From assembly GCA_001664005.1 (NCBI GenBank), contig CP016093.1, positions 3,059,001 through 3,123,000 of the forward strand: a stretch of DNA of 64,000 nt. The letters are read 5' to 3'. The notes beneath the pieces are model-generated. The model was not told the DNA's origin and searched no databases. It saw nothing but the letters and a program-made list of their open reading frames with translations. Shown piece by piece: positions 45,932 through 53,484 of this stretch. The translations under genes were made by a program, and so were the position numbers. Each line of letters starts with the position of its first letter. The stretch's first letter is position 1. The stretch is from Rhizobiales bacterium NRL2 (GTDB lineage: Bacteria > Pseudomonadota > Alphaproteobacteria > Minwuiales > Minwuiaceae).

Positions 45932-46729
45932 CTACACCTCTGCCGGGCGGCGCGCTCGAACCATCAGGTAGAGCCCCAGAAGGACCATCGGGGCCGACAG
46001 GACCTGGCCCATCGTGATCGGGCCGAGGATGAAGCCCAGTTGGGCATCGGGCTCGCGGAAGAGCTCGACGAACGTCCGGGCCAAGCCGTAGCCGACGAGG
46101 AAAACCCCCGTAAGGAACCCGGTCCGGGCTCGCATCCCGGGACGACGGGCCAGGATTGCCAACACGGCGAACAAGACCAGGCCCTCGAGGAAGGCCTCGT
46201 AGAGCTGGCTCGGGTGCCTCGGCAGGTCGCCGCCGTGCGGAAAGATTACGGCCCAGGGCACGTCGGCTACGCGACCGAAGAGCTCGCCGTTGACGAAGTT
46301 TGCCACGCGGCCGAAGAACAGGCCGATCGGCGCCGCCGCCGCGACGAGATCGCCCATCGCCAGCGGCGAGAAGCCGCGTCGCCAGGAGAAGACCGTGATG
46401 GCGACGAGCACGCCGAGGAGACCGCCGTGGAACGACATGCCGCCGTGCCAGACCATCAGGGCGTCCAGCGGGTTCTCCAGATAGTAGGCGGCATTGTAGA
46501 AGACCACGTAGCCGATGCGGCCGCCCAGTATGATCCCAAGAACCGCCCAAACCACGAAGTCATCGAAATCGTGGGCGTTCGGCCGGATCGTGTCGCGTCT
46601 GGCAAGACGGAGACAGTAGCGCCAGCCGAACAGGATTCCGGCTATATACGCTAAGGCGTACCAGCGTATCGCCAAAGGCCCAACCTCGAAGGCGACAGGG
46701 TCGATGTTGGGGAACGGGATTCCTAGCAT
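45932..46729 (-). CDS. lgt: Prolipoprotein diacylglyceryl transferase Lgt
   Basis: 265-residue inner-membrane enzyme that attaches diacylglycerol to the lipobox cysteine of prolipoproteins. Lgt signature GRVANFVNGELFGRVADVPW, HGGMSFHGGLLGVLVAI (essential His region), RHPSQLYEAFLEG and LFREPDAQLG are all present. lgt is normally single-copy and essential; an island copy behind a CueR-type promoter is unusual. ATG 46729. Confidence 0.94.
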   Translation of the reverse strand: MLGIPFPNIDPVAFEVGPLAIRWYALAYIAGILFGWRYCLRLARRDTIRPNAHDFDDFVVWAVLGIILGGRIGYVVFYNAAYYLENPLDALMVWHGGMSFHGGLLGVLVAITVFSWRRGFSPLAMGDLVAAAAPIGLFFGRVANFVNGELFGRVADVPWAVIFPHGGDLPRHPSQLYEAFLEGLVLFAVLAILARRPGMRARTGFLTGVFLVGYGLARTFVELFREPDAQLGFILGPITMGQVLSAPMVLLGLYLMVRARRPAEV

Positions 46730-46881
46730 TCACGAGGTCCTATCTGCTTCGATTCAAAGGCTCCGCACCGCCCTCGCTGGAGCATCTGCTGCGCGTTCGA
46801 CGCACCGAATTCCTGCAGCTCCAACGGAAAGAGGACACTATTTCTCGTCAGCTGGCCGCACCGAAAGCTAAGTTGGTGAGA

Positions 46882-46912
46882 GACATACACGTTCCAGCCA
46901 CCGGAAGGTCAA
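46882..46912 (-). promoter_or_regulatory. CueR-type promoter D (lgt)
   Basis: Minus strand: TTGACC (46912-46907), 19-bp spacer holding TTCCGG-TGG-CTGGAA, -10 TATGTC (46887-46882). 152 bp before the lgt ATG with no other gene between. Confidence 0.8.
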
Positions 46913-46960
46913 GCCAGCGAACCAGCCCGCGCCAGTGCAGCGTTTGCCGTCAGGTCATCC

Positions 46961-46991
46961 TTGACCTTTCTGGAACTGGAATCATTGGCCT
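46961..46991 (+). promoter_or_regulatory. CueR-like site E, orphan
   Basis: TTGACC at 46961-46966 followed by TTTCTGGAACTGGAATC; the -10 at a 19-bp distance is the weak TGGCCT. It points right, away from promoter D, into DNA with no recognisable gene. Probably the remains of a divergent copper promoter. Confidence 0.5.
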
Positions 46992-47310
46992 GACGCATTA
47001 GCTCGGGGCCGGTGCTGTCGAGAAAGCCCAACCGTCAGGCCGCGAGAAAGCACCAGCGGAGGCCAGGAAAGTGCCAGATCAAGGACGAGCGAACCACGCG
47101 TGCCACGAACTCGCGTCTGGGCGTGACTACCGCGTCACGAGACGGCCGGACTGCTCTCGAATATGAGCAGTTCAGACTGAGTCCGGCGACCATACAATAA
47201 CCTTCTCAGCAGCATCGCCGGCACGTTTACGCTCAAACATGGCAGGTTTCTGTGGCCCGGCTATCGCCAGCCGTCATCGGAGACAGATAACTCCCCTGCG
47301 CCGGTCCTTC
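46992..47310. other. Intergenic, no convincing gene
   Basis: About 320 bp. A GTG ORF at 47012 (62 residues, hydrophilic, MLSRKPNRQAARKHQRRPGK...) has no recognisable features. It may be the eroded target of site E. Confidence 0.4.
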
Positions 47311-48105
47311 TCAAGCAACGCCGGAAGAGCTCGTCAGCTGCCTGGTTGCGGTCACCGCCGGACTAGGCACCGAGGCTGGCCAGTTTTCGCGCGCGCACCC
47401 GAACTCCGCCTCGATCAGCCCCGGCAGCCTGCCTTCACCAAGCTCCCGGGTCTCGTCCTTGCGGGCGAGAAGGTCGCCGATCACAGGCCGCACCTCTGCC
47501 GGTAGGTCGCTTTCGTCGACCAGCGTCCCGAACGCCATGGGCACGACAGCTTCGCCCGGGTGGTGGCGCATCCAGCGGAGCGCGATCGCCGGGCGCAGGA
47601 CGTAGAATACCTTCTTCAGCGAGACGCTCTCCCTCCCTTCGAGGCTGCGCCGGTACTGGCGTTCGCCGAGATGGAGGTAACGGTTCGCGATCGCCGCGGG
47701 CTGCACGACCTCGCGCGCCAGGGCCAGCAGTTCGTCGCGGAAGGCGGGATCGCCTGCATAGGCATAGGGCGAGGTCAGCCATTCGATGACGACGGCATTG
47801 CCCTTGAGCAGCAGCTTCAGGGCTTTCTGGAGGTCCCAGCCATTGACGTCGTAGATCCCGTCCGGCGGGTACTCGATGACGTCCCGCTTCGGAAACAGAC
47901 TCAGATAGTCGTCCCGGGGGCGGACATAGATGAAACGGCAGTCGTAGTCGCTGTCGGGTGAGGCAAAGCCCCAGCCGCGGCTGCCGCTCTCGATCGCCAA
48001 CAGAATGCGGACGCCATGGTTGGTTTCGACCTCGCGCAGCTTCGCGTCGATGCCGGCGACGACCGCCGGGTCGAAACCCGGACTCAGACTGCGCAAGGTC
48101 GCCAT
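47311..48105 (-). CDS. Predicted nucleotidyltransferase (COG3541)
   Basis: 264 residues. The pol-beta-type active site LLAIESGSRGWGFASPDSDY then DCRFIYVR (about 36-62) is the GSxxxG/DxD pattern of the COG3541 YcgL-type nucleotidyltransferases. DVNGWDLQKALKLLLKGNAV and EWLTSPYAY are conserved family parts. Substrate unknown; family members are frequent on phages and islands. The last ~35 residues (GCARENWPASVPS...) may be an altered end. Confidence 0.82.
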   Translation of the reverse strand: MATLRSLSPGFDPAVVAGIDAKLREVETNHGVRILLAIESGSRGWGFASPDSDYDCRFIYVRPRDDYLSLFPKRDVIEYPPDGIYDVNGWDLQKALKLLLKGNAVVIEWLTSPYAYAGDPAFRDELLALAREVVQPAAIANRYLHLGERQYRRSLEGRESVSLKKVFYVLRPAIALRWMRHHPGEAVVPMAFGTLVDESDLPAEVRPVIGDLLARKDETRELGEGRLPGLIEAEFGCARENWPASVPSPAVTATRQLTSSSGVA

Positions 48106-48225
48106 CCGAATGCTCCATTCTCTGCCGGGTCGGGACCCTACTACGACGCCCCGAATGGCTTCCTTGGAGCGGCAAGTCCACTGCCAATAGCAGGGCCATG
48201 CGTCTCTCCCCAGCCGATTATCAGC

Positions 48226-49203
48226 TCAATCCATCGCCGCAGGCATGACTTGCCCGACCAGTTCCTTGATCTGGCGCTCCAGTTCGGGCGGAAGGGATTT
48301 CATCGCCTGCCACTCGTGCGCGAGACGTTCGCGCTCGGTCTCGATCTGTCTGGCGCTTTCACGCATGGGAAGGGCTGCGTAGCGCATCAGCGCCGACGTC
48401 ATATCCTGGTCCGTCCACTGCAATCTTGGCGGCAGGCCGAGGTTCAGAACCTGGGCCAGGAGCAACCATCCCGATCGACCGGTCGCGATCGATGAACCGG
48501 ACCTGGTCGCGCCATATCGGTCCGCATGAGCTGCCCGGTGAAGCAGGTGGGCGCGAAGAGCGATCCGATGGGCGCATCGCCGGGCCTCGGCGGCCGAAGA
48601 GGGGCCAATGACGCGCGCGTCCAGCGTATTGGGGTCGAGGATCACGTCGTCGGGATGCGGCAGAAGCTCGGGTTCGGGTTTGCCGCTTCGCCCGCAGGCC
48701 GCCAGAACCTGCTGCCCGTCTCGTTTGGCAGCTTCGAGGCGCCGGTATCGTTCGATCTTCAACTGCTGGCGGGCCGCCTCCTTCTGCTCCAGGTGCTCGA
48801 TGACATAGCGCTGAGAAAGACGATTGCCCTTGAGCGCGGACATGATCGCGGAGCGGACGACGGCCTGGGATGCCGGGAGTTCCACTTCTTCGCCGTTCTC
48901 CCGGAACCTGAGCAAACGATAGGCCTCCTGTTCGAGGAAGTAGTCGGACGGCGCATCGGCAAGCTCGATGGGTCTCGGCTTCGGCTTTTTCGGCCGGCCA
49001 CGCGGGTTGCCCGACTGGCCTTTCCGGAATTGCGTCGACCTGGGTGGCTTGCCGAAGCCGACCTCGTAGTCGTCGCCGTCGCCGTCGTCCCGGCGATCGC
49101 CTTCCGGCCTGGCACGGCCGTCATCCCCGGACCGTACATCGCGCTTCTGCGGACGATGCCGGCGCACCGGCCGCGCGCCCTTCCGGTCTTGACCGCCGCT
49201 CAT
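48226..49203 (-). CDS. DUF5681 domain protein
   Basis: 325 residues. A long, basic low-complexity start (MSGGQDRKGARPVRRHRPQK) is followed by the DUF5681 hallmark VGFGKPPRSTQFRKGQSGNP and RGRPKKPK (about 49-77), a probable DNA-binding strand. A region with RSAIMSALKGNRLSQRYVIE and a C-terminal helix follow. The family is a fixed companion of island methyltransferases, and the ATG overlaps that gene's stop by 4 bp. Function unknown. Confidence 0.82.
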   Translation of the reverse strand: MSGGQDRKGARPVRRHRPQKRDVRSGDDGRARPEGDRRDDGDGDDYEVGFGKPPRSTQFRKGQSGNPRGRPKKPKPRPIELADAPSDYFLEQEAYRLLRFRENGEEVELPASQAVVRSAIMSALKGNRLSQRYVIEHLEQKEAARQQLKIERYRRLEAAKRDGQQVLAACGRSGKPEPELLPHPDDVILDPNTLDARVIGPSSAAEARRCAHRIALRAHLLHRAAHADRYGATRSGSSIATGRSGWLLLAQVLNLGLPPRLQWTDQDMTSALMRYAALPMRESARQIETERERLAHEWQAMKSLPPELERQIKELVGQVMPAAMD

Positions 49204-50699
49204 CTGCCGCTCTCCGTCTCGGCGACGGCGGCCTGTGGGAGCGCCTCTTCCGCTTCGCCCTCTTGGGGCGCGTTCATGTCGGGATCGGGATCTTCCGGCC
49301 CCATCTCGGCCAGGCGTTCCTCCTCGACATCCTCGAAGTGCTGGCCGGTCGCCGCGAGGGTCGCGTGCTTGCCGGTGACGCGTTCCCAGCGCCGGACGAT
49401 GGTGTCGCAATAGGCCGGGTCGAACTCGAGGAGCCGGGCCTTGCGGCCGACCTGGTCGGCGGCAATCAGGGTCGTGCCCGAGCCGCCGAAGCCATCGAGG
49501 ACGATGTCGCCTCGTCTGGAGCAATCCCGGATCGCGTCCGCCACCAGGGCCACGGGCTTGACCGTCGGGTGCATGGCGAGGTCGGCGTCCCGGCTGACGC
49601 CAAAGCTGTTGATGCCGGCATAGTCCCAGACATTGGTGCGGTAGCGCCCGGTCTCGCCGAGGCCGAAGCTGTTCACATGGGGCCCGGTGCCCACCTTGAA
49701 GACGAAGACCAGCTCGTGCTTGGAGCGATAGAAGGCGCCCATGCCGCCATTGGTCTTGTTCCAGACGCAGAGGTTCTTCATCTCGTCGAAGACCGTGCGT
49801 CCGGCCGCCAGCAGTTCGCCCATGTGCCGCCAGTCCATGCAGACAAAGGCGATGGCGCCGTCGCGGCAGCGGTCGGCCGCCGCGCCCAGCGTCTCGGTCA
49901 GGAAGGCAATGAAGGCCTCCTCCGACATCTCGCCCGAGGCGAAGGCGAACTCCCGGTGGCGCACCTTGCCAAGCCCGGAGACATGGCCGTCGATCGGCAC
50001 GTTGTAGGGCGGGTCGGTGAAGACGAGATCGACCTCCTCGCCTTCCAGCAGGAGATCGTAGTCGGCGGGCGACCTGGCATCGCCGCAGAGCACGCGGTGA
50101 CGCCCGCAGCGCCAGAGATCGCCGGGCCGGCTGATCGCCGTGGTCGGCAGGTCCGGGATCTCGTCCTCGGGCCCGGCCGGGCCGGGCACGTCGCGTTCGC
50201 TCGCGGCATCGAGGGTAAAATCGATCTCGGCCAGCGAGAAGCCGGTGATCTCCACGTCGAAGTCGAGATCGACCAGGGCCTGCAGTTCGATCGCCAGCAG
50301 CTCCTGGTCCCAGCCCGCATTGAGCGCGAGCTTGTTGTCGGCCAGGATGTAGGCTCTGCGTTCGGCCTCGTTCATGTGCGAGAGGCGCACGGTTGGCACC
50401 TCTCTCAATCCCAGCTGCTTCGCCGCCAGTACGCGGCCATGGCCGGCGATGATGGTGTCGTCATCGGCGATCAGCACGGGGTTGGTGAAGCCGAAGCGGT
50501 CGATGCTGTCGGCGATCTGGCCGATCTGCCGCCTGGAATGGGTCCGGGCATTGCCCTGATAGGGGCGAAGCTCGTCGATGCGGCGCTCGGCGATCGTGGA
50601 CGCGGCCTTCTCCCGGCTGCCGCCCCGGGTCTGGCGCGTCCGCCTGGCGCCGCCCGCGCGGCGCTGGGTTCTCGTGGTCATCTTCGGGGTCTCCGACAT
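49200..50699 (-). CDS. ParB-domain DNA methyltransferase
   Basis: 499 residues. A ParB-like N-terminal domain (ELRPYQGNARTHSRRQIGQI, TIIAGHGRVLAAKQLGL; about 45-120) is fused to a beta-class N4-cytosine/N6-adenine methyltransferase. DLVFTDPPYNVPIDG is the catalytic motif (about 225-240) and VLDGFGGSGTTLIAADQVGR the SAM motif (about 410-430). There is no cognate restriction gene beside it. I use ATG 50699 (MSETPKMTTRTQ); a further ATG at 50756 is possible. May methylate island DNA or control its copy/excision. Confidence 0.9.
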   Translation of the reverse strand: MSETPKMTTRTQRRAGGARRTRQTRGGSREKAASTIAERRIDELRPYQGNARTHSRRQIGQIADSIDRFGFTNPVLIADDDTIIAGHGRVLAAKQLGLREVPTVRLSHMNEAERRAYILADNKLALNAGWDQELLAIELQALVDLDFDVEITGFSLAEIDFTLDAASERDVPGPAGPEDEIPDLPTTAISRPGDLWRCGRHRVLCGDARSPADYDLLLEGEEVDLVFTDPPYNVPIDGHVSGLGKVRHREFAFASGEMSEEAFIAFLTETLGAAADRCRDGAIAFVCMDWRHMGELLAAGRTVFDEMKNLCVWNKTNGGMGAFYRSKHELVFVFKVGTGPHVNSFGLGETGRYRTNVWDYAGINSFGVSRDADLAMHPTVKPVALVADAIRDCSRRGDIVLDGFGGSGTTLIAADQVGRKARLLEFDPAYCDTIVRRWERVTGKHATLAATGQHFEDVEEERLAEMGPEDPDPDMNAPQEGEAEEALPQAAVAETESGR

Positions 50700-51422
50700 T
50701 GCGCTGGCGTTTTCGGAGCATGGCCGGTCACGTTCTGTTCCGGCCGCGCCCTTCATCCACGCTGTCGCTATCGGAGCTCGATTGTCAAAGCGGCTGATGC
50801 AGAATCCGGCGAAAATCTTTCAAAGACTTCTAATAGACTCTGATAGATGCAGCCCTCCCGCCGCTGCATGACTTTCCAATCCGCAAAAAACCGCCTCTTA
50901 AAAATGGCCAGAACGTTTTAGAGCCTTTTAAAAGCTTATCAGAACCTTGTCGGCGCATGTCCCCGGGGGTTGCCTGCAAGAATCGAAACCGTCCCCCGAT
51001 TCCGACTGCAACTTGCTGGCATCGAGCGCCAGTTTGGCGAATCACCGGGTGAGGCGGTGCGATCGGCAGGCGTTGGAACCGCTCCTCGGGCAGGCTCAGT
51101 TGCCGGGATTCGGAGGTTGAACGGCTAGTTCCGGCCCGCCATGAAACAACCAACGGAGTACCGCGTGATCCTGATCTCTTCGAACGATGTCTCATCGAAG
51201 GTGGTCACCGTTGATATTTGAAGAGTGAGCGATAGACGTACTACGTCTATTGATCCCTGCGCTCATCATAACTGCAACGATCATCATCTTTTTGAATAAA
51301 ATCGCTGCAAGGCACTATTGTCATTGGTCTTCGGATCGCTATTTTCCCGGCAAGGGTAAGCAGGCCTTTAAAATCCACAAGTGTCCCGACTGTCTTCGGG
51401 CCAGATCAGAGAGTGAGTATTG
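50700..51422. other. AT-richer intergenic with palindromes
   Basis: Over 700 bp without a credible ORF, visibly AT-richer than its flanks, especially 50.8-50.95 and 51.2-51.4 kb. It holds an inverted repeat ATGCAGC/GCTGCAT (50847-50869) near the methyltransferase and a tight palindrome at 51232-51250 upstream of the mucR-like gene. Likely divergent promoters. Confidence 0.6.
51232..51250. promoter_or_regulatory. Operator-like palindrome upstream of mucR-like gene
   Basis: ATAGACGTA-C-TACGTCTAT, a perfect 9+9 palindrome around one base, in AT-rich DNA 173 bp before ATG 51423. Fits a dimeric repressor site, perhaps autoregulatory. Confidence 0.5.
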
Positions 51423-51866
51423 ATGGACAAGAACGACGCCGCGAACGAGCCAACCAGCCGCCAGGACCTGATGGAGATGACCTCCGAGATCGTGTCGGCC
51501 TATGTCGGCCACAATGTGGTCCCGGCCGATGAACTGCCGAACCTGATCCGGCGCACCTTCGACGCCCTGGACGCCGCGGACAAAGGCGAAGAGGCGGCAG
51601 CTGTGGAGCCACAGAAGCCGGCGGTCAGCGTCAAGCGCTCCGTCACGCCCGACCACCTGATCTGTCTCGAGGACGGCAAGAGGCTGAAGATGCTGAAGCG
51701 TTATCTCCGGACCAATTACGACATGACCCCGGAGCAGTATCGCGCGAAGTGGAATCTGCCGGCCGACTACCCGATGGTCGCGCCGAACTACGCGCAGAAG
51801 CGCGCCGAGATGGCGAAGTCCATCGGGCTCGGCCGCAAGGGACGCCAGGCCAAGGCCGCCAGATAG
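51423..51866 (+). CDS. MucR/Ros-family regulator lacking zinc histidines
   Basis: 147 residues: N-terminal oligomerisation region (LMEMTSEIVSAYVGHNVVPA) and the MucR DNA-binding domain (HLICLEDGKRLKMLKRYLRT, PEQYRAKWNLPADYPMVAPN). In typical MucR the helix reads KRHLxTHY; here it is KRYLRTNY, so both zinc-ligand histidines are replaced. Such zinc-less Ros homologues exist. Probably an H-NS-like silencer of island genes. ATG 51423; a TTG three bases upstream is also in frame. Confidence 0.88.
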   Translation: MDKNDAANEPTSRQDLMEMTSEIVSAYVGHNVVPADELPNLIRRTFDALDAADKGEEAAAVEPQKPAVSVKRSVTPDHLICLEDGKRLKMLKRYLRTNYDMTPEQYRAKWNLPADYPMVAPNYAQKRAEMAKSIGLGRKGRQAKAAR

Positions 51867-51983
51867 GTGTAACCCAAGGCGCTTCGATTTCGACCGTATC
51901 AATCCACCATGACAACCCCGGCCGGCGCTATAGGGCGCTGGCCGGCTTCCTGCCCGACCGGCTGGCGAACCGACGGTCAATTC

Positions 51984-52170
51984 CGTCCCGCGCCCGTCCC
52001 GGAAATCGGCAGATCCGTCCCGCAATCATCGATTTCTGTCCCGAATCGCCCTGCCGCCGTCCCACTTCCGTCCCGCCATCGCGCGAAGCTGTCCCACTTC
52101 AGGCCCCTCCCGTCCCACATCCGTCCCGCTTCAGAGGTCGCCCGTCCCGGTTCCGGTGGCGCTTGTCCCG
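51984..52170. repeat. Cluster of eleven (C/T)GTCCC motifs
   Basis: Short hexamers CGTCCC or TGTCCC, usually followed by G or A, recur eleven times on one strand in under 200 bp at irregular 10-25 bp spacing. No protein reading fits. It lies between the mucR-like gene and the island's right end. Confidence 0.7.
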
Positions 52171-52388
52171 CATCCTGCGGTCGGCCAGCCTCGGCCGCAG
52201 ATCTTTGGAATGGGCGAACCGGTCATCCGCGGAGAGGCCCCATGCGCCCCCAGCCGCTGCCGGAATCCCACCGGCTCACGCATGGCGCGGGCCGGCCGCC
52301 GACACCGGCGCTGCTCCGGGCCCGCGCCCGCGCACGGCATCATCGTTGGCGTCAGCCCGAAGCGCGGTGGACCAGGGGTTCGACGGGA

Positions 52389-52618
52389 ATTCCCTGGGGA
52401 ATTCGCTGATCCTGAAAACAGCGTTCCCTGCATTCAGTGTCGGATTCCCTGCCCGCGGATTCCGGTTCCCTGTTCCGGGACTTAAGTTCCCTGTTTCTGG
52501 TCACAGGGAAATCGCGCGAAAAGGAACCGGATTTCAGGGGGTTACGGCAACAGAAAGCGCCCCGCCAGGCCCGAAAAAGACGAAATTTCCCTGTTCTTCC
52601 CTGTAAACAGGGTAGCGA
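52389..52618. repeat. Cluster of TTCCCTG motifs at island right end
   Basis: TTCCCTG occurs about seven times on the plus strand and CAGGGAA once on the minus, ending with a CCCTGTAAACAGGG hairpin at 52605-52618. The cluster finishes about 35 bp before the shared CGACCAACTCGTCT. Its place next to the attachment end suggests binding sites for the recombinase or an accessory protein. Confidence 0.7.
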
Positions 52619-52651
52619 TGCACGAGACCCGTTCGACCGGGACTGGCTACA

Positions 52652-53332
52652 CGACCAACTCGTCTCCGCATTTCAGCAGCCCCGTCAGCCCCGCACCGGA
52701 ACGCCGGAGTTCCGGGACTTTCGGGCGCTTTGGAGACGAATTTCCACCACGAGAGACAGTGAATCCGGCTCATTTCCCGCCCGTTTCGGCGAGCGTCTCT
52801 TTCGGGCCATTTCGGTAGCCCCACCATCGTTTGGCCGGCGGACAATTGTAGCCGGACACATGGTTCCGGAGTCGCGGACAGATGGTTTTACCGGAAGCGG
52901 TCGCCGTGTGATTGATCAAGCGAAGCCCAGCGCCTTCCGCTGCTCGGCCCAGTCGAGGGGGCAGCCCGGCCATGCGCTTCAGGCGATGCGCGCTCAACTC
53001 GGAAGGCTGTCGCCCATCGAGGATGGCCTCGGTGATGTCGGGGGCGAGATAAGCCAGCTGCAGCACGCGACCGATCTCGCTGCGGTCGATGCCTGCCTTG
53101 GCCGATAGTTCCTGGAGCGAGCCCGCCTCCCCGGTCGCCAGCATGTTGTTCCAGCGATGGGCGCGCGTGATCAGCCGCACCAGCGCTGCATCGGGCGCTC
53201 CGGCGTTGGCGTTATCGCCGGCCAGCACGATACGGCTTTCGACGCCGCGGCGGGCGACCCGAACCGGCAGTTCGATCGAGAGCTCTTCCGACCCTGGTTC
53301 GGCCTGTTCATCCATTGTCGCCCGGTCGAGTA
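52652..53332. repeat. Right copy of island-end direct repeat
   Basis: Same order as 14639-15348: CGACCAACTCGTCT, the CCATTTCGGTAGCCCCACCA stretch, a single CGGACACATGG motif and the recombinase 3' end. Divergence of some 10-20% by eye shows it is not a fresh duplication but the end of a related older element. Confidence 0.85.
52916..53331 (-). pseudogene. Serine recombinase C-terminal fragment
   Basis: About 135 residues matching the end of the 14.9-kb recombinase (ELSIELPVRVARRGVESRIV, RAHRWNNMLATGEAGSLQEL, SEIGRVLQLAYLAPDITEAI). The catalytic domain is missing. Near the end a small indel (GAGGGGGCAG against GAGCGGCAG) shifts frame after KRMAGLP. Non-functional. Confidence 0.9.
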
Positions 53333-53340
53333 CCGATCGC

Positions 53341-53473
53341 GGTTCGGCACCGCCGGCCGGGGCTCTGCGCTACATCAAGGCTCCGCCCCCCGGCCTCTTG
53401 AAATCCATACTGACCCAAGGTCAGATCACACGAGGACACTACCTACGGCTGGATAAAAGTTGGGGTCACGTCA
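53341..53473 (+). mobile_element. IS3/IS407-like right-end remnant
   Basis: Ends ATAAAAGTTGGGGTCACGTCA at 53473, nearly the same terminal repeat as the intact IS3 at 34408 (GGGGTCACGTCA). The sequence before it is only loosely similar, so it is a related, not identical, element that cut the recombinase fragment. Confidence 0.55.
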
Positions 53474-53484
53474 GCAATGCTGAT

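Larger units (their letters stand above)
14639..52665. mobile_element. 38-kb genomic island at tRNA-Pro
   Basis: The segment between the tRNA 3' end (CGACCAACTCGTCT, 14639-14652) and the same 14 nt at 52652-52665. It carries a serine recombinase with DUF2924 and DUF3489 on the left, and a ParB-methyltransferase, DUF5681 and a MucR-like regulator on the right. Its copper/heme/thiol cargo is unlike the flanking housekeeping genes. No conjugation or phage structural genes are visible, so transfer would need outside help. The exact crossover is inferred from the shared 14 nt and the homology that continues beyond it on both sides. Confidence 0.75.

Noticed and set aside
47012-47200. 62-codon ORF downstream of site E
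   Set aside because: Hydrophilic, GTG start, no domain or ribosome site; kept only as intergenic content.
49200-50699. Type II restriction-modification system
   Set aside because: A methyltransferase is present but no endonuclease gene is seen beside it.
51984-52618. CRISPR array
   Set aside because: Motifs are 6-7 bp with irregular spacing, there are no long repeats or unique spacers, and no cas genes are present.
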